Both the position numbers and the translations under genes were made by a program. The notes below the pieces were generated by a model. That model was not told the DNA's origin, did not search any database, and was given only the letters and a program-made list of their open reading frames with translations. Shown piece after piece: positions 24,785 through 33,182 of a DNA stretch of 64,000 bases. The number at the start of each line of letters is the position of its first letter. Positions within the stretch are counted from its first letter, which is position 1. The DNA is from Mycobacterium sp. AT1 (GTDB lineage Bacteria; Actinomycetota; Actinomycetes; Mycobacteriales; Mycobacteriaceae), in assembly GCF_002043095.1 (NCBI RefSeq), contig NZ_MVOC01000002.1, positions 62,001 through 126,000 of the forward strand, read 5' to 3'.

Positions 24785-25509
24785 GCGAGTCAACCGGCAG
24801 GCGAATCGTCATCACGGGCGCCTCCAAGGGAATTGGGCTGGAACTGTCGAGACTGCTCGCCGACGTCGGGCACCATCCGGTCGGTATCGCCCGCACCGCG
24901 CCGGCGGAGTTTCCCGGCACGTTCGTCGCCGCCGACCTGGCCGACCGTCAGCAGACCGCCGACGCGCTCACCGAGATCCTCGACGCAGGTCCGGTCGACG
25001 CCCTGGTGAACAACGTCGGGTTGGTACGTCCGGCCAGGCTGGGCATGGTCGACCTCGACGACCTCTCCGCGGTGTTCGACGTCAACGTGCGCGTGGCCGT
25101 CCAGTCGGTGCAGGCCGTCCTGCCAGGGATGCTGGCCAAGGGCTGGGGTCGCATCGTCAACATCACCAGTCTGGTGACCGTCGGGATGACGGAACGCACG
25201 GCCTATGGATCCGCCAAGGCTGCGCTCGAATTCTGCACCCGCGCTTGGGCCGCCGAACTCGCCGAGACCGGGGTGACGGTGAACGCGGTGGCCCCCGGGC
25301 CCACCGAAACCGAACTGTTCCGCGCCAACAACGCGCCCGGATCCGACGGTGAGGCACGCTACCTCGACGCAGTACCCATGCGCCGGTTCGGCACGCCCCG
25401 CGAGATCTCGGCGGCGGCGGCGTTCCTGCTGTCCGACGACGCCGCCTTCATCACCGGGCACGTCCTGCGCGCCGACGGCGGCGGATCGATCGGGGGTGCC
25501 CGACCATGA
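24781..25509 (+). CDS. Short-chain dehydrogenase/reductase (SDR)
   Basis: 242 residues, classical SDR: RIVITGASKGIGLELSRLLA (cofactor motif TGxxxGxG), DALVNNVGLVRPA (NNxG), the catalytic Ser in IVNITSLVT, and YGSAKAALE (YxxxK), ending ITGHVLRADGGGSIGG. Starts at GTG overlapping the hydratase stop. Its own stop overlaps the start of a disrupted luciferase-like gene by 4 bp, so the original operon had at least four genes. Confidence 0.9.
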   Translation: MSESTGRRIVITGASKGIGLELSRLLADVGHHPVGIARTAPAEFPGTFVAADLADRQQTADALTEILDAGPVDALVNNVGLVRPARLGMVDLDDLSAVFDVNVRVAVQSVQAVLPGMLAKGWGRIVNITSLVTVGMTERTAYGSAKAALEFCTRAWAAELAETGVTVNAVAPGPTETELFRANNAPGSDGEARYLDAVPMRRFGTPREISAAAAFLLSDDAAFITGHVLRADGGGSIGGARP

Positions 25510-25757
25510 TTGACGTCGAACTCAGCGTTGGTCTACCCCCGACCTCCAAGGTCCCGGAGCTCTTTGCATACGCCGAGACCCTCGGCTACACGCAGGGTTA
25601 CGTATTCGACACGGCGTTCCAGGGGAGCGCTTCATGGCGGCGGCCCGCCTGGCGTGACGCCTTCTCTCAGGCCACCACGTGGGGCTGGTCGTCCTCGCCT
25701 TCACAATCACGCCACCGCAGCGGCAGCCTGTCCTGCCCGACGCGGCGGGCGACGTAG
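25506..25757 (+). pseudogene. Truncated LLM-class (luciferase-like, probably F420/flavin) oxidoreductase
   Basis: The first 40 or so codons (MIDVELSVGLPPTSKVPELF, then AYAETLGYTQGYVFDTAFQG) are a convincing N-terminus of a luciferase-like monooxygenase, coupled to the SDR stop by an ATGA overlap. From about 25625 the frame becomes meaningless, and it ends at a TAG at 25755-25757; normal members exceed 300 residues. The lost part is replaced by an oppositely oriented permease stub, so this is a deletion or rearrangement scar rather than a point frameshift. Confidence 0.7.
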
Positions 25758-25819
25758 GAGACCGTCGACAGTGCCAGCACGCACAGCGCGATCACGGTGT
25801 TGCGGATCGAACCGTAGCC
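25667..25819 (-). pseudogene. C-terminal stub of an integral membrane permease
   Basis: A minus-strand frame of 50 codons ending at the stop 25667-25669 reads RNTVIALCVLALSTVSYVAR followed by a polar tail (VGQDRLPLRWRDCEGEDDQ). It looks like the last membrane helix and cytoplasmic tail of an amino-acid or nucleobase permease. It has no start codon and begins about 9 bp after the nitrilase stop in the same direction, suggesting a permease gene once followed the nitrilase and was deleted. Family assignment is uncertain. Confidence 0.5.
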
Positions 25820-25828
25820 GGAACTTGG

Positions 25829-26836
25829 TCATTGGTCGAAGGCATCCTCGGTGAATTGCACGCCCTCGTGGCGCGCTCGGTTGACGACGGACCGGAAGAC
25901 GTCCGGTCTCGTGTAGTGACCGGTGGGATCGAAGTTCAGCCGTTCGGCGAAGACCCGGTCGAGATCCAGGTCGGCGACGATCACGCCCTCCTCCCCCGCC
26001 ACCGGGGGGATCAGCCACTTACCGTCGGGCCCGGCGATGGCGCTGCCGCCATCGAACACCACCGTGTCCGAGGCCTCGCACAGTTGCTTGGCCAGCGGGA
26101 AGTCACTGGGGATGGAGTCTGCGGTGATGATTCCGGATGCGGCGACACTGAAGACTCGGCCCTCGGCGGCGACGAACCGGGTGATGTCGCCGGTGAGCGT
26201 GCTCGAGCCTGGCCACGCCGCGACGTGCACGGTCTCCCCCTGCGCGTACAGCGCGGTGCGCGCCTGAGGCATCCAGTTCTCCCAGCAGTTCAAACTGCCC
26301 ACGACGGCGTTGCCGACGGGATGCGTGACCAGGCCGGCGCCGTCGCCCTGTCCCCACAACAGCCGTTCGTCGTAGGTGGGCACCAACTTTCGGTGATGCC
26401 CGACGAGTCCGTATCGAGGATCGATGGTCAGCAGCGTGCACCAGGCCGTGCCACGGCCCGCCGAGCGGCCACGTTCGGTCACTCCGACGATCATCGTGAT
26501 TCCGAGGTCGGCGGCAACCGACTCCATCTCCCGTTGCTCTTTGCCCCCTACTTCAATGGCCGCATCAAGATAGTAGGCGTAGCAGTCTTTTTGGTCTGGA
26601 TCGTCGAACGAGGCGCCTTGGGTGCGGGACGGCCAGAAGGGATAGCCCGACAAGTAGGTCTCCGGGTAGGCGACGAGGGTGGCACCCTCGGCTGCGGCGA
26701 CTTGCGCGGCGTCGGCGATTCGGGTCAACCGTGCTTCGGGTTTGAGCCACGGCCCGCCCAACTGCGCTGCGGCCACCGTGATCGAGTGCGGTCCCAGATC
26801 CGGTTCGCGTCGCTCTGCAATGACTTTCAGCGTCAT
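25829..26836 (-). CDS. Nitrilase (carbon-nitrogen hydrolase)
   Basis: 335 residues with the full catalytic set: Glu59 in LVAYPETYLSGYPFW, Lys150 in GHHRKLVPTYDE and Cys184 in SLNCWENWMP. The NCWENW form is typical of true aliphatic/arylaliphatic nitrilases, which convert nitriles to carboxylic acids and ammonia. The start was set to ATG 26836 (MTLKVIAERR) behind GAGGCG. It lies just downstream of a glutamine-synthetase-like gene on the same strand, so released ammonia or the product could be passed to that ligase; both are probably under the GntR regulator. Confidence 0.9.
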   Translation of the reverse strand: MTLKVIAERREPDLGPHSITVAAAQLGGPWLKPEARLTRIADAAQVAAAEGATLVAYPETYLSGYPFWPSRTQGASFDDPDQKDCYAYYLDAAIEVGGKEQREMESVAADLGITMIVGVTERGRSAGRGTAWCTLLTIDPRYGLVGHHRKLVPTYDERLLWGQGDGAGLVTHPVGNAVVGSLNCWENWMPQARTALYAQGETVHVAAWPGSSTLTGDITRFVAAEGRVFSVAASGIITADSIPSDFPLAKQLCEASDTVVFDGGSAIAGPDGKWLIPPVAGEEGVIVADLDLDRVFAERLNFDPTGHYTRPDVFRSVVNRARHEGVQFTEDAFDQ

Positions 26837-26867
26837 GACGCCTCGACCTTCGAATGCCCGTCGTCTG

Positions 26868-28301
26868 TCAATAGACTTCGAAGTATTCGCGGTGTTCCCA
26901 GTCGGTGACATGCGCGTTGAAGCGCGAGATCTCCTTCTGCTTCACGGTGGTGAGGTAGTTGACGAAGGCATCACCAAGTTCGCGACGCATGATGTCACTC
27001 TCGGTGAAATGGCGGAGGGCTTCTTCCAGCGTGCTCGGTATCAGCGGGACGTCCGCGGTGTAGGCCTCGTCGGCCGATGGCCCGGGGTTGAGCTTGCGCG
27101 CAATGCCGTCGCGGCCGCTGATCAACTGTGAGGCCATGTAGAGATATGGATTCGCCGTGGGCTCGCCGATCCTGTTCTCTAGGTGCGTCGACCCGTCACC
27201 GCGGGCCCCTGAGACGCGGATCATCGCACCGCGATTCTCTTCGGCCCAGGCAATGCGATCGGGCGCAAAGGAATTGGCGATGTACCGCTTGTAGCCGTTG
27301 ATGGTGGGCGTGGTGAGTACCGAGCTGGCCTTGGCATGCTGAAGCAACCCGGCCATGTAATGCATTGCGGTGTCGGAGAGAAGCTTGCCATCCTTGCCGG
27401 GAAATACGTTCGGCGAGCCTGCGTCGCCCAGCGACTGATGCAAGTGCCACCCGCTGGACACGATGTTGGGGAACGCCGGACGCGACATGAAGGTGGCGTG
27501 ATAGCCGTGGCGACGACAGATTTGCTTGATCGCGCTGCGGATGAGCAGCACGTTGTCAGCGGTCTGGGTACCACTGAGCGGATCGAAGGACATCTCCACC
27601 TGCCCGGGCCCCCACTCGTCCTCTACGGTGGCCAACGGCATTCCCAGCGCAACGATTTCATCGCGCAGCACCGACAGGATGGCGTCGGCCTCGTCCCCCC
27701 GATTCTCGGTGAGGTACTGGTACCCATGCGAGAGCGCCGTCACCTCTGGTGGTGCAGGGGGCCATCCGGAATCGGCGAAACTCAGCTTGGGGTCCACCAG
27801 ACGCGTGATGTAGAACTCGAGTTCAGCGCCTGTGGTGAAGCTGAACCCCTCCGACTCCAGCTTCGCCAACTGCGCCTTCAGGACGCCACGGGTGTCGAAG
27901 GGAACCCGTTCCCCATTGCGGTAGTACATCTCGGACAGCACCCAGCCGGTCCGGTCCACCCAGGGCAGCACGCGGAACGTCGTCGGGTCAGGCACCAGAA
28001 CCGCGTCCGGAAGCCCGGTGAGCCGAGCATCGCCGAAACCGTGGGCCTCGAATGGAGGAACAGCGGGGTTGTTCGTCGTGTCGAAGATCAAGGTCGCCGT
28101 TTGAAAGTCCTTGCCCTCCTTCAACGCCGACCGAAAGGCGTCGATCTCGAGGGTCTTGCCGCGCAGGATGCCGTGCTGGTCACCCCAGCTGACGCGTACC
28201 TGACGGAGGTCCAGCTCCTCGAGACGCGAGAGCAAACGCGCCCCTGCCTCTTGCTGTTCTTGAGACCACAAACCGTTCGCGGCGATGAATGCTGAGCCCA
28301 T
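26868..28301 (-). CDS. Glutamine-synthetase-family ligase (gamma-glutamyl-amine type)
   Basis: 477 residues of the GS superfamily, distinct from the GlnT-type enzyme of this window: the N-terminal WGDQHGILRGKTL beta-grasp, FTTGAELEFYI and WGPGQVEMSFDP (metal Glu residues), GWHLHQSL (His), NGYKRY and the RVSGARGDGSTHLENRIGEPTANPYLYMA Arg region. Housekeeping GlnA features such as the adenylylation Tyr loop are absent, pointing to PuuA/GlnA3-like ligases acting on amines. ATG 28301 follows TGGAGAGGCG. Its regulator is GntR type and its neighbour a nitrilase, so the amine substrate remains open. Confidence 0.85.
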   Translation of the reverse strand: MGSAFIAANGLWSQEQQEAGARLLSRLEELDLRQVRVSWGDQHGILRGKTLEIDAFRSALKEGKDFQTATLIFDTTNNPAVPPFEAHGFGDARLTGLPDAVLVPDPTTFRVLPWVDRTGWVLSEMYYRNGERVPFDTRGVLKAQLAKLESEGFSFTTGAELEFYITRLVDPKLSFADSGWPPAPPEVTALSHGYQYLTENRGDEADAILSVLRDEIVALGMPLATVEDEWGPGQVEMSFDPLSGTQTADNVLLIRSAIKQICRRHGYHATFMSRPAFPNIVSSGWHLHQSLGDAGSPNVFPGKDGKLLSDTAMHYMAGLLQHAKASSVLTTPTINGYKRYIANSFAPDRIAWAEENRGAMIRVSGARGDGSTHLENRIGEPTANPYLYMASQLISGRDGIARKLNPGPSADEAYTADVPLIPSTLEEALRHFTESDIMRRELGDAFVNYLTTVKQKEISRFNAHVTDWEHREYFEVY

Positions 28302-28363
28302 GTGACGCCTCTCCAAGTGTTCAGGTGCTCTGATGTCGAGTCTCGGACCCGGCGCACGGTGTG

Positions 28364-28382
28364 CAGGTGATCAGATCACCTG
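28364..28382. promoter_or_regulatory. Perfect 19-bp palindrome upstream of the GS-like gene
   Basis: CAGGTGATC-A-GATCACCTG is a perfect 9-1-9 palindrome 63 bp before the start of the GS-like ligase and 76 bp after the GntR stop. The GTGATCnGATCAC core is of the size and symmetry of GntR/FadR operators. It should control the ligase-nitrilase operon. Confidence 0.65.
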
Positions 28383-28457
28383 AAATGTAACAGCATCCCG
28401 AGCACCCGGCACTTCGAATGCGGGATCACGTTCTACGGAGCCGAACCCTTGTCCCGC

Positions 28458-29150
28458 TCAGCGCCTGATGAGCCGATCGGTGGTGCCGACGAGGTGGGCC
28501 AGCATTCGGTCCGCCGCCTGGGTCGCTTCGTGCGCACGAATGGCCTCGACGATGCCCCGGTGGTCTGCAAGCGACTGCGCCGGCTGCCCGGGTCTGGTCA
28601 AGGATGTCTCAGAGGTCCGGTCAAGTGCGGGTTTCATTCCCTTGAGCAGGCGCAGGAGCAAGGGATTGTGCGCGGCCGCGGCCACACCGAGGTGAAATCG
28701 TCGGTCTCCGTCCAGTCCCGCTGAACCCGAGTCGATTTCGGCACTCATCTGCTTGAGGGCCGCGTCCAGCTCGCGCAGATCGGTCTTCGTGGCGTGCACC
28801 GCTGCCAATCTCGCGCACTGGGTTTCCAGCGCCTGTCGCGTCTCCCAGATATAGGGATGGTCGACATGGGTCTCGACGAGCTCGGCCGCCAGCGAAGCGA
28901 TGATGTTCTCGGGCCGCTGCAGCAGATAGATACCGTCCCCGTGTCGAACTTCGACGATGCCCTGAGCACGTAGGGCGGTGATCGCTTCCCGGACCGAGGA
29001 GCGTCCGACCTGTAATTCAGATGCCAGATCGCGGACGTTGGACAGCTTGTCGCCGGGTTGCATTCCGCTGGTGTCGATGAATTCGCGGAGACGATCCGCC
29101 ACCTGCTCGTATAGCGGTCGCCGGTCCACCTGCCCCATCTGGCCTGCCAT
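28458..29150 (-). CDS. GntR-family (FadR/VanR-like) regulator
   Basis: 230 residues; winged HTH at about 10-75 (PLYEQVADRLREFI, NVRDLASELQVGRSSVREAI, GIVEVRHGDGIYLL) and an all-helical FCD ligand domain with metal-binding residues (ETQCARLAA, FHLGVAAAAHNPLLLRLL, HRGIVEAIRAHE). ATG 29150 was chosen; GTG 29165 and ATG 29138 are alternatives. Same strand and upstream of the GS-like ligase and nitrilase; palindromes flank it on both sides, consistent with autoregulation and control of the operon. Confidence 0.88.
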   Translation of the reverse strand: MAGQMGQVDRRPLYEQVADRLREFIDTSGMQPGDKLSNVRDLASELQVGRSSVREAITALRAQGIVEVRHGDGIYLLQRPENIIASLAAELVETHVDHPYIWETRQALETQCARLAAVHATKTDLRELDAALKQMSAEIDSGSAGLDGDRRFHLGVAAAAHNPLLLRLLKGMKPALDRTSETSLTRPGQPAQSLADHRGIVEAIRAHEATQAADRMLAHLVGTTDRLIRR

Positions 29151-29179
29151 CGAGCCCCCCGTCACCTGTTGACCTGGTC

Positions 29180-29195
29180 GTCAGATCAGTCTGAC
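29180..29195. promoter_or_regulatory. Perfect palindrome GTCAGA-N4-TCTGAC upstream of gntR
   Basis: GTCAGA, spacer TCAG, TCTGAC, ending 30 bp upstream of the chosen GntR start. It resembles the TGGTCnGACCA-like FadR-group operators in spacing and probably mediates autorepression. It differs in sequence from the 28364 palindrome, so one of the two may belong to another factor. Confidence 0.5.
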
Positions 29196-29348
29196 AGACG
29201 GTGCTCCAGCCAGCTGCACTCACCGTGGTGCGCTGGGCACGCGATTGACAGGACATCGACAGCGTTGCGTCCATGGCGGTGACATCCGCCGGATCTACCG
29301 TGCGGACAGCGCGCGACGCGGCACGCACGAACGTAGACGGGAAGTTCG

Positions 29349-29897
29349 ATGACGCAATCGACCACGCGACCAGGCGACGTCGTACACCCGACCGACGTCT
29401 CGGCTGCCTCAGAGCGGCCGGTACCACCGACGACCCGGTGGCAGCGCCTCGAGGACGAATGGACGCGACGACTGCAACCCGGCGAGCGGTCCACGCTCAT
29501 CGCTTGGGCCTCCTTCACGGCGACCTTCGCCGGGGTGCGCGCCCTGACACACTGGATCCACGATGGGCACGGTCCGGCCAGTGGTGGAATGTCGTTGGGC
29601 GGACATCACTTTCATCACTACAACCTCGGAATTGCGGGCCTCGCCGGCATTGGCGCGGTGTCGCTGCGCGGCCGCGAGCGGCATCGGCGCCACCCGCTGA
29701 CCGCGGTCACCTACGGCTCGGCCGTGGCGCTGATCGTCGACGAGCTGGCCCTGCTCATCGACCTGGAGGACGTCTACTGGTCCCGTCAGGGCCGCACCAG
29801 CGTCGACGCCGCCGTCACCCTGACCGCCGCGGGCGCCACCTTCGCCGTCGGACTGCCGTTCTGGCCGCATGCCCGCCGCGCGCTGCGACACCGATGA
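29349..29897 (+). CDS. Conserved actinobacterial membrane protein with His-rich loop
   Basis: 182 residues: a 45-residue soluble N-terminus, then four hydrophobic segments (about 50-68, 90-105, 120-140 and 152-172). The first loop carries GGMSLGGHHFHHYNLGI, four histidines in a row-like cluster next to the membrane that could bind a metal ion. No family function is known to me. GGGAAG lies before ATG. It stands alone between the GntR gene and the remnant region. Confidence 0.7.
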   Translation: MTQSTTRPGDVVHPTDVSAASERPVPPTTRWQRLEDEWTRRLQPGERSTLIAWASFTATFAGVRALTHWIHDGHGPASGGMSLGGHHFHHYNLGIAGLAGIGAVSLRGRERHRRHPLTAVTYGSAVALIVDELALLIDLEDVYWSRQGRTSVDAAVTLTAAGATFAVGLPFWPHARRALRHR

Positions 29898-29907
29898 GCG
29901 GGAGACG

Positions 29908-30105
29908 TCACGAGCGTCGTGGGCCGGCCGTCGCCAGGTGCAGGTTCCAGACGATTGCCGGTTCGACCGGCAGCACCCGCAGGTCGTCTCATCGTGCGGC
30001 TTCCGTCGCCGGCATCAGAGTGATGCCCAACCGGTGTCGCACCAGACCAGCCGCAGTGCGGTAGTCATTGACCTCGTAGGGCAACGCTGGGTCGACCCCG
30101 GCGTC
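29908..30105 (-). pseudogene. LysR-family regulator remnant (C-terminal part only, with stop)
   Basis: On the minus strand a frame reads DRYADAGVDPALPYEVNDYR, then TAAGLVRHRLGITLMPATEA, an in-frame TGA at 29989-29991, and DDLRVLPVEPAIVW before the final TGA at 29908-29910. This is the sensor-domain end of a LysR regulator. The N-terminal HTH and half of the sensor domain are missing. It abuts the MFS remnant head to head. Confidence 0.7.
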
Positions 30106-30422
30106 GGCGTACCGGTCGGTGCTGCGCGCGCTCTACCTGTCGATGGCCGCCCAAGCCGTCGTGCTGGCGATCTTCGTCGCCGCGTCTCACCGCACGTAGA
30201 CGGCACTCCCGGTGCTGTTCCTCATCGGGGCGACCAGCGCCGCGTTCACGCCCGCACTCCAGACGGGGCTGATGGACGTCGCCGCCGACGCCCGGACGCT
30301 CGCCGGCGCACTCACCCATTGCGCTGTCGAGATCGGCAACGCCGCGGGCGCCTGGCTTGGGAGCCATGCTGGCAACTGCGTCGCTAATCGTGTTCACCGC
30401 TTCGGTTTTCGTCCGGGACTAA
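30103..30422 (+). pseudogene. MFS transporter remnant (C-terminal part, stop and frameshift)
   Basis: The plus-strand frame reads SVLRALYLSMAAQAVVLAIF, meets a TAG at 30197-30199, resumes with VLFLIGATSAAFTPALQTGL and HCAVEIGNAAGAWLGS, then shifts frame near 30365 to MLATASLIVFTASVFVRD and TAA at 30420-30422. This is the C-terminal third of a drug/arabinose-efflux type major facilitator. Its N-terminal helices are gone; together with the LysR remnant it marks a deletion through a former divergent regulator/transporter pair. Confidence 0.7.
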
Positions 30423-30680
30423 CGAGGGTTGCGCCCCGTCCCCGGATCCGCAGACCGTCGAGGAGGACGTCGATCAGCCGGTTGGCGAGCTCGCGCTGCC
30501 CCGGAGACGACGCTCGCTCGCGGTCGCGTTTCCATCCGGTTAACAGGCTCGACAGCTCTTGTTCTATTTCGGACGTCCGTCTACTGTTCCGAAGAAGCGT
30601 GCGATCCAGGTCATCGAGGAGCCGGAACGCATGGGGCCAACCCGGCACGAAACCCTGCGAGATCCCCTGGGAGAACTCGA
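30394..30680 (-). pseudogene. Possible TetR-type regulator remnant (C-terminal domain)
   Basis: A minus-strand frame of about 95 codons ending at 30394 contains LLDDLDRTLLRNSRRTSEIE and GQRELANRLIDVLLDGLRIR, the look of the last helices of a TetR ligand domain. No HTH is found, and its beginning runs into the permease start region at 30681. It overlaps the end of the MFS remnant. Recognition is by style only. Confidence 0.3.
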
Positions 30681-32156
30681 ATGTCAGCACACGCACCGGA
30701 CGCTGCAGACACGGCTTCTGCGGCGCCGCAGTCCGCCAGCGGGCCGACTCAATTCAAGGCGAACCTCGGCACCGGCCGAGTCGCGCTGCTCGTCATCGCC
30801 TGCGCCGCGCCCCTCGGGTCGGTCATCGGCAACACGCCGCTCGGCTTCACCCTGGGCAACGGCGCAGGCCTGCCCATCATCTTCCTGGTGGCCGGTCTGG
30901 TCCTGGCCTGTTTCGCGGCCGGCTACGTCGCCATCAACCGAGCCGTCCCCGGTGGCGGCGGATTCGCCCGCTACGTGCATGCCGGGTTCGGACCCGGGGC
31001 CGGCCTTGGCGCGGCCTATGCGACAACCCTGGCGTACGGGTCGGGAACGATCGCCATCACCGCCGCCGCGGGATACTTCGCCGACGTCATCGCTGCGGGC
31101 CACGGACTGCACCTGCCCTGGTGGCTGTACTCGATCGTGGCAATGGTCATCGTCGGCACGATTGGTCGCTACGCCGCCGACCTGAGCGCAAAGGTCCTGC
31201 TGGTGATGATCGTTGCGGAGTTCGCGATGCTCATCGTGCTCGACATCCTGATCCTCTCGCACAGCGGACTGTCGGCTCTCCCCCTGGACGTGTTCTCCCC
31301 CAAGCAGGTGTTCTCCGGCAGCGTCGGGCCCGCCCTGATGATCGCCTTCACCTCCTTCATCGGCATCGAATCCGCGGTCATCTACGCCAACGAGGCGCGC
31401 AACCCCGGCAAGACGGTGCCCCGCGCGATCTATCTCTGCGTCGGCGTCATCTCGGTGTTCTACTTCCTCACGGTCTGGCTCATCGTCGGCTCGGTCGGCG
31501 TCGACCAGATCGTGCCCGTCACCGAGAAGGCGCAGGGCGACCTGCTGTTCACCCTCTCGGGCGAGCAGGGCGGAACCGTGCTGACCACGCTGATGCAGAT
31601 CTTCTTCCTCACCAGCGTCCTGGCGTCCCTGGTGGCCCTGCACAACGCGACGACGCGGTACCTGCAGACCATGGGCACGCAGGGCACGATGCCGAAGTTC
31701 CTGGGCACCCTGCATGCGAAGTATCAGGGCCCGGCCCGGGCCAGCGAGGCTCTGTCGGTCCTGACGGCCGTGCTGGTCGCCGTATTCGTGATCATCGGCG
31801 CCGATCCCTACCTCGGCGTCTACACCAGCCTGGGTGGCCTGTTCACCGTCGGCATCGTCGCGATGCAGGGCGCGGTCGCCGTCACCGTGGTGGTGTTCTT
31901 CCGCAAGCGCAAGGATCGCCGACTGTGGAAGACGTTGGTAGCGCCTGCCATTGGGGCCGTTGGACTGCTGACGGCCACTGGTTTGATCATCGCCAACTAT
32001 TCGGTGCTGACCGGCACCGAGGACACCCTGCCCAATCTGCTGCCCTGGACCATTCCGTTGGCATTCGTGATCGGCCTCGTCGTGTACCACCGTCGCCGCG
32101 ACGTCGTCGTCGACTTCGATCCCGTACCCGCGCCCATGGATCGAGCCCAGGCGTGA
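30681..32156 (+). CDS. APC-superfamily amino-acid/amine permease
   Basis: 491 residues, about twelve membrane helices. The first helix carries VALLVIACAAPLGSVIGNTPLGF, the broken substrate helix of APC carriers, and FTSFIGIESAVIYANEARNPGKTVPRAIY near 220-250 is the helix-6/loop signature. Residues after the last helix are acidic. ATG 30681 follows GGGAGAAC. It is the first gene of the operon with a PfkB kinase, aminotransferase and aldolase, with a 4-bp overlap to the kinase, so it should import the substrate of that pathway, most likely an amine or amino acid. Confidence 0.88.
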   Translation: MSAHAPDAADTASAAPQSASGPTQFKANLGTGRVALLVIACAAPLGSVIGNTPLGFTLGNGAGLPIIFLVAGLVLACFAAGYVAINRAVPGGGGFARYVHAGFGPGAGLGAAYATTLAYGSGTIAITAAAGYFADVIAAGHGLHLPWWLYSIVAMVIVGTIGRYAADLSAKVLLVMIVAEFAMLIVLDILILSHSGLSALPLDVFSPKQVFSGSVGPALMIAFTSFIGIESAVIYANEARNPGKTVPRAIYLCVGVISVFYFLTVWLIVGSVGVDQIVPVTEKAQGDLLFTLSGEQGGTVLTTLMQIFFLTSVLASLVALHNATTRYLQTMGTQGTMPKFLGTLHAKYQGPARASEALSVLTAVLVAVFVIIGADPYLGVYTSLGGLFTVGIVAMQGAVAVTVVVFFRKRKDRRLWKTLVAPAIGAVGLLTATGLIIANYSVLTGTEDTLPNLLPWTIPLAFVIGLVVYHRRRDVVVDFDPVPAPMDRAQA

Positions 32157-33151
32157 GCACCGTGGCGGTCATCGGGCCGCATCTCGTCGACGTACTTGGC
32201 CGCCCGGTGTCGGAGATTCCCCCGGGACAGGGCAGCATCGTCCTCGACGAAATTCGAGTCACGGTGGCCGGAACCGGCGGCGGCGCAGCCGTCGACCTGG
32301 CGAAGCTCGGCATGTCGGTCTCGTCCTTCGGCGCCATCGGCGACGACGTCCTCGGCCGACTCCTGATCACCCAGCTCCAAGAGCACGGGGTGGACACCGC
32401 AGGGCTGGTGACGCGTCGCGGGGAGAAGACGGCGGCCACCATCCTGCCGATCCGGCCCAACGGCGAACGGCCCGCGCTGCACGTCCCGGGCACGATGGCG
32501 TCCCTGAAAGCCGCCGACGTCGACGGTGCGGCATTGCTCGGAGCCGACGCCGTGCTCTTCGGAGGTCCCGAAACGACTCCGTCACTGATGAATTCGGACG
32601 GAATCGCTCTCCTTGGCGCGGTCCACGCAGCCGGCGTCCCCATCTTCGTCGACCTGCTCTACCCCGGAAGGCCCGAGACGCTCGAACTGCTGACCCCGTT
32701 GTTGCCGCTGATCGACTGGTTCCTGCCCAACGACCAGCAGCTGCGCGGACTGAGCGGAGTCGAAGACCTCGACGCCGCGGCGCGGATACTGCTCGAGCGT
32801 GGGGTTGGTGCCGTCGCCGTCACCGTCGGCGAACAGGGCGCCCTCCTGATACGCCCCGACGTCGAACCCGTGTCGGTTCCCGCGCTACCCACGACCGTCG
32901 TCGACACCACCGGATGCGGAGACTCGTTCAACGCGGGCATGATCGCGGGACTCCTGTCCGGATGCACCCCGGAGGACGCCGCCCTCATCGGCTGCGCCTG
33001 CGGTGCGCAGGTGGCCTCCGGACTCGGCTCCGACGCAGGCATCGTCGACCTCGCCGGCGTGCTGGCGTTGATCACCGACTTCGACCCCGAGTCGGGCCGC
33101 CGCATCGAGGGTCTCGTCGCCACCCGAACGAACGTCGCGCTCGACGCGTGA
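32153..33151 (+). CDS. PfkB-family carbohydrate kinase
   Basis: 332 residues of the ribokinase fold: VAVIGPHLVDVLGRPVSEIP, the GTGGGAAVDLAKLGMSVSSFGAIGDDVLG N-terminal signature region and the catalytic PTTVVDTTGCGDSFNAGMIAGLL (GCGD anion hole and base). It phosphorylates a hydroxyl of a sugar, polyol or nucleoside with ATP. GTG 32153 overlaps the permease stop (GTGA). In this operon it probably produces the phosphorylated substrate of the aldolase; which sugar-like compound is unknown. Confidence 0.87.
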   Translation: MSTVAVIGPHLVDVLGRPVSEIPPGQGSIVLDEIRVTVAGTGGGAAVDLAKLGMSVSSFGAIGDDVLGRLLITQLQEHGVDTAGLVTRRGEKTAATILPIRPNGERPALHVPGTMASLKAADVDGAALLGADAVLFGGPETTPSLMNSDGIALLGAVHAAGVPIFVDLLYPGRPETLELLTPLLPLIDWFLPNDQQLRGLSGVEDLDAAARILLERGVGAVAVTVGEQGALLIRPDVEPVSVPALPTTVVDTTGCGDSFNAGMIAGLLSGCTPEDAALIGCACGAQVASGLGSDAGIVDLAGVLALITDFDPESGRRIEGLVATRTNVALDA

Positions 33152-33182
33152 TCCAGATCCATTGCTTCAGAGGAGAAACCCC

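Noticed and set aside
25679..26908. 409-codon plus-strand frame opposite the nitrilase
   Set aside because: Antisense to a nitrilase with intact Glu-Lys-Cys triad; no recognisable domain.
30684..32090. 468-codon minus-strand frame opposite the APC permease
   Set aside because: His/Asp/Gln/Arg-rich composition without any motif, antisense to a convincing membrane protein.
30212..33151. A 979-codon open frame that seems to join an MFS fragment to the PfkB kinase
   Set aside because: The middle of it is out of frame with the APC permease, which has a ribosome site and intact helices. Only the two ends are meaningful: the MFS remnant and the kinase starting at GTG 32153.
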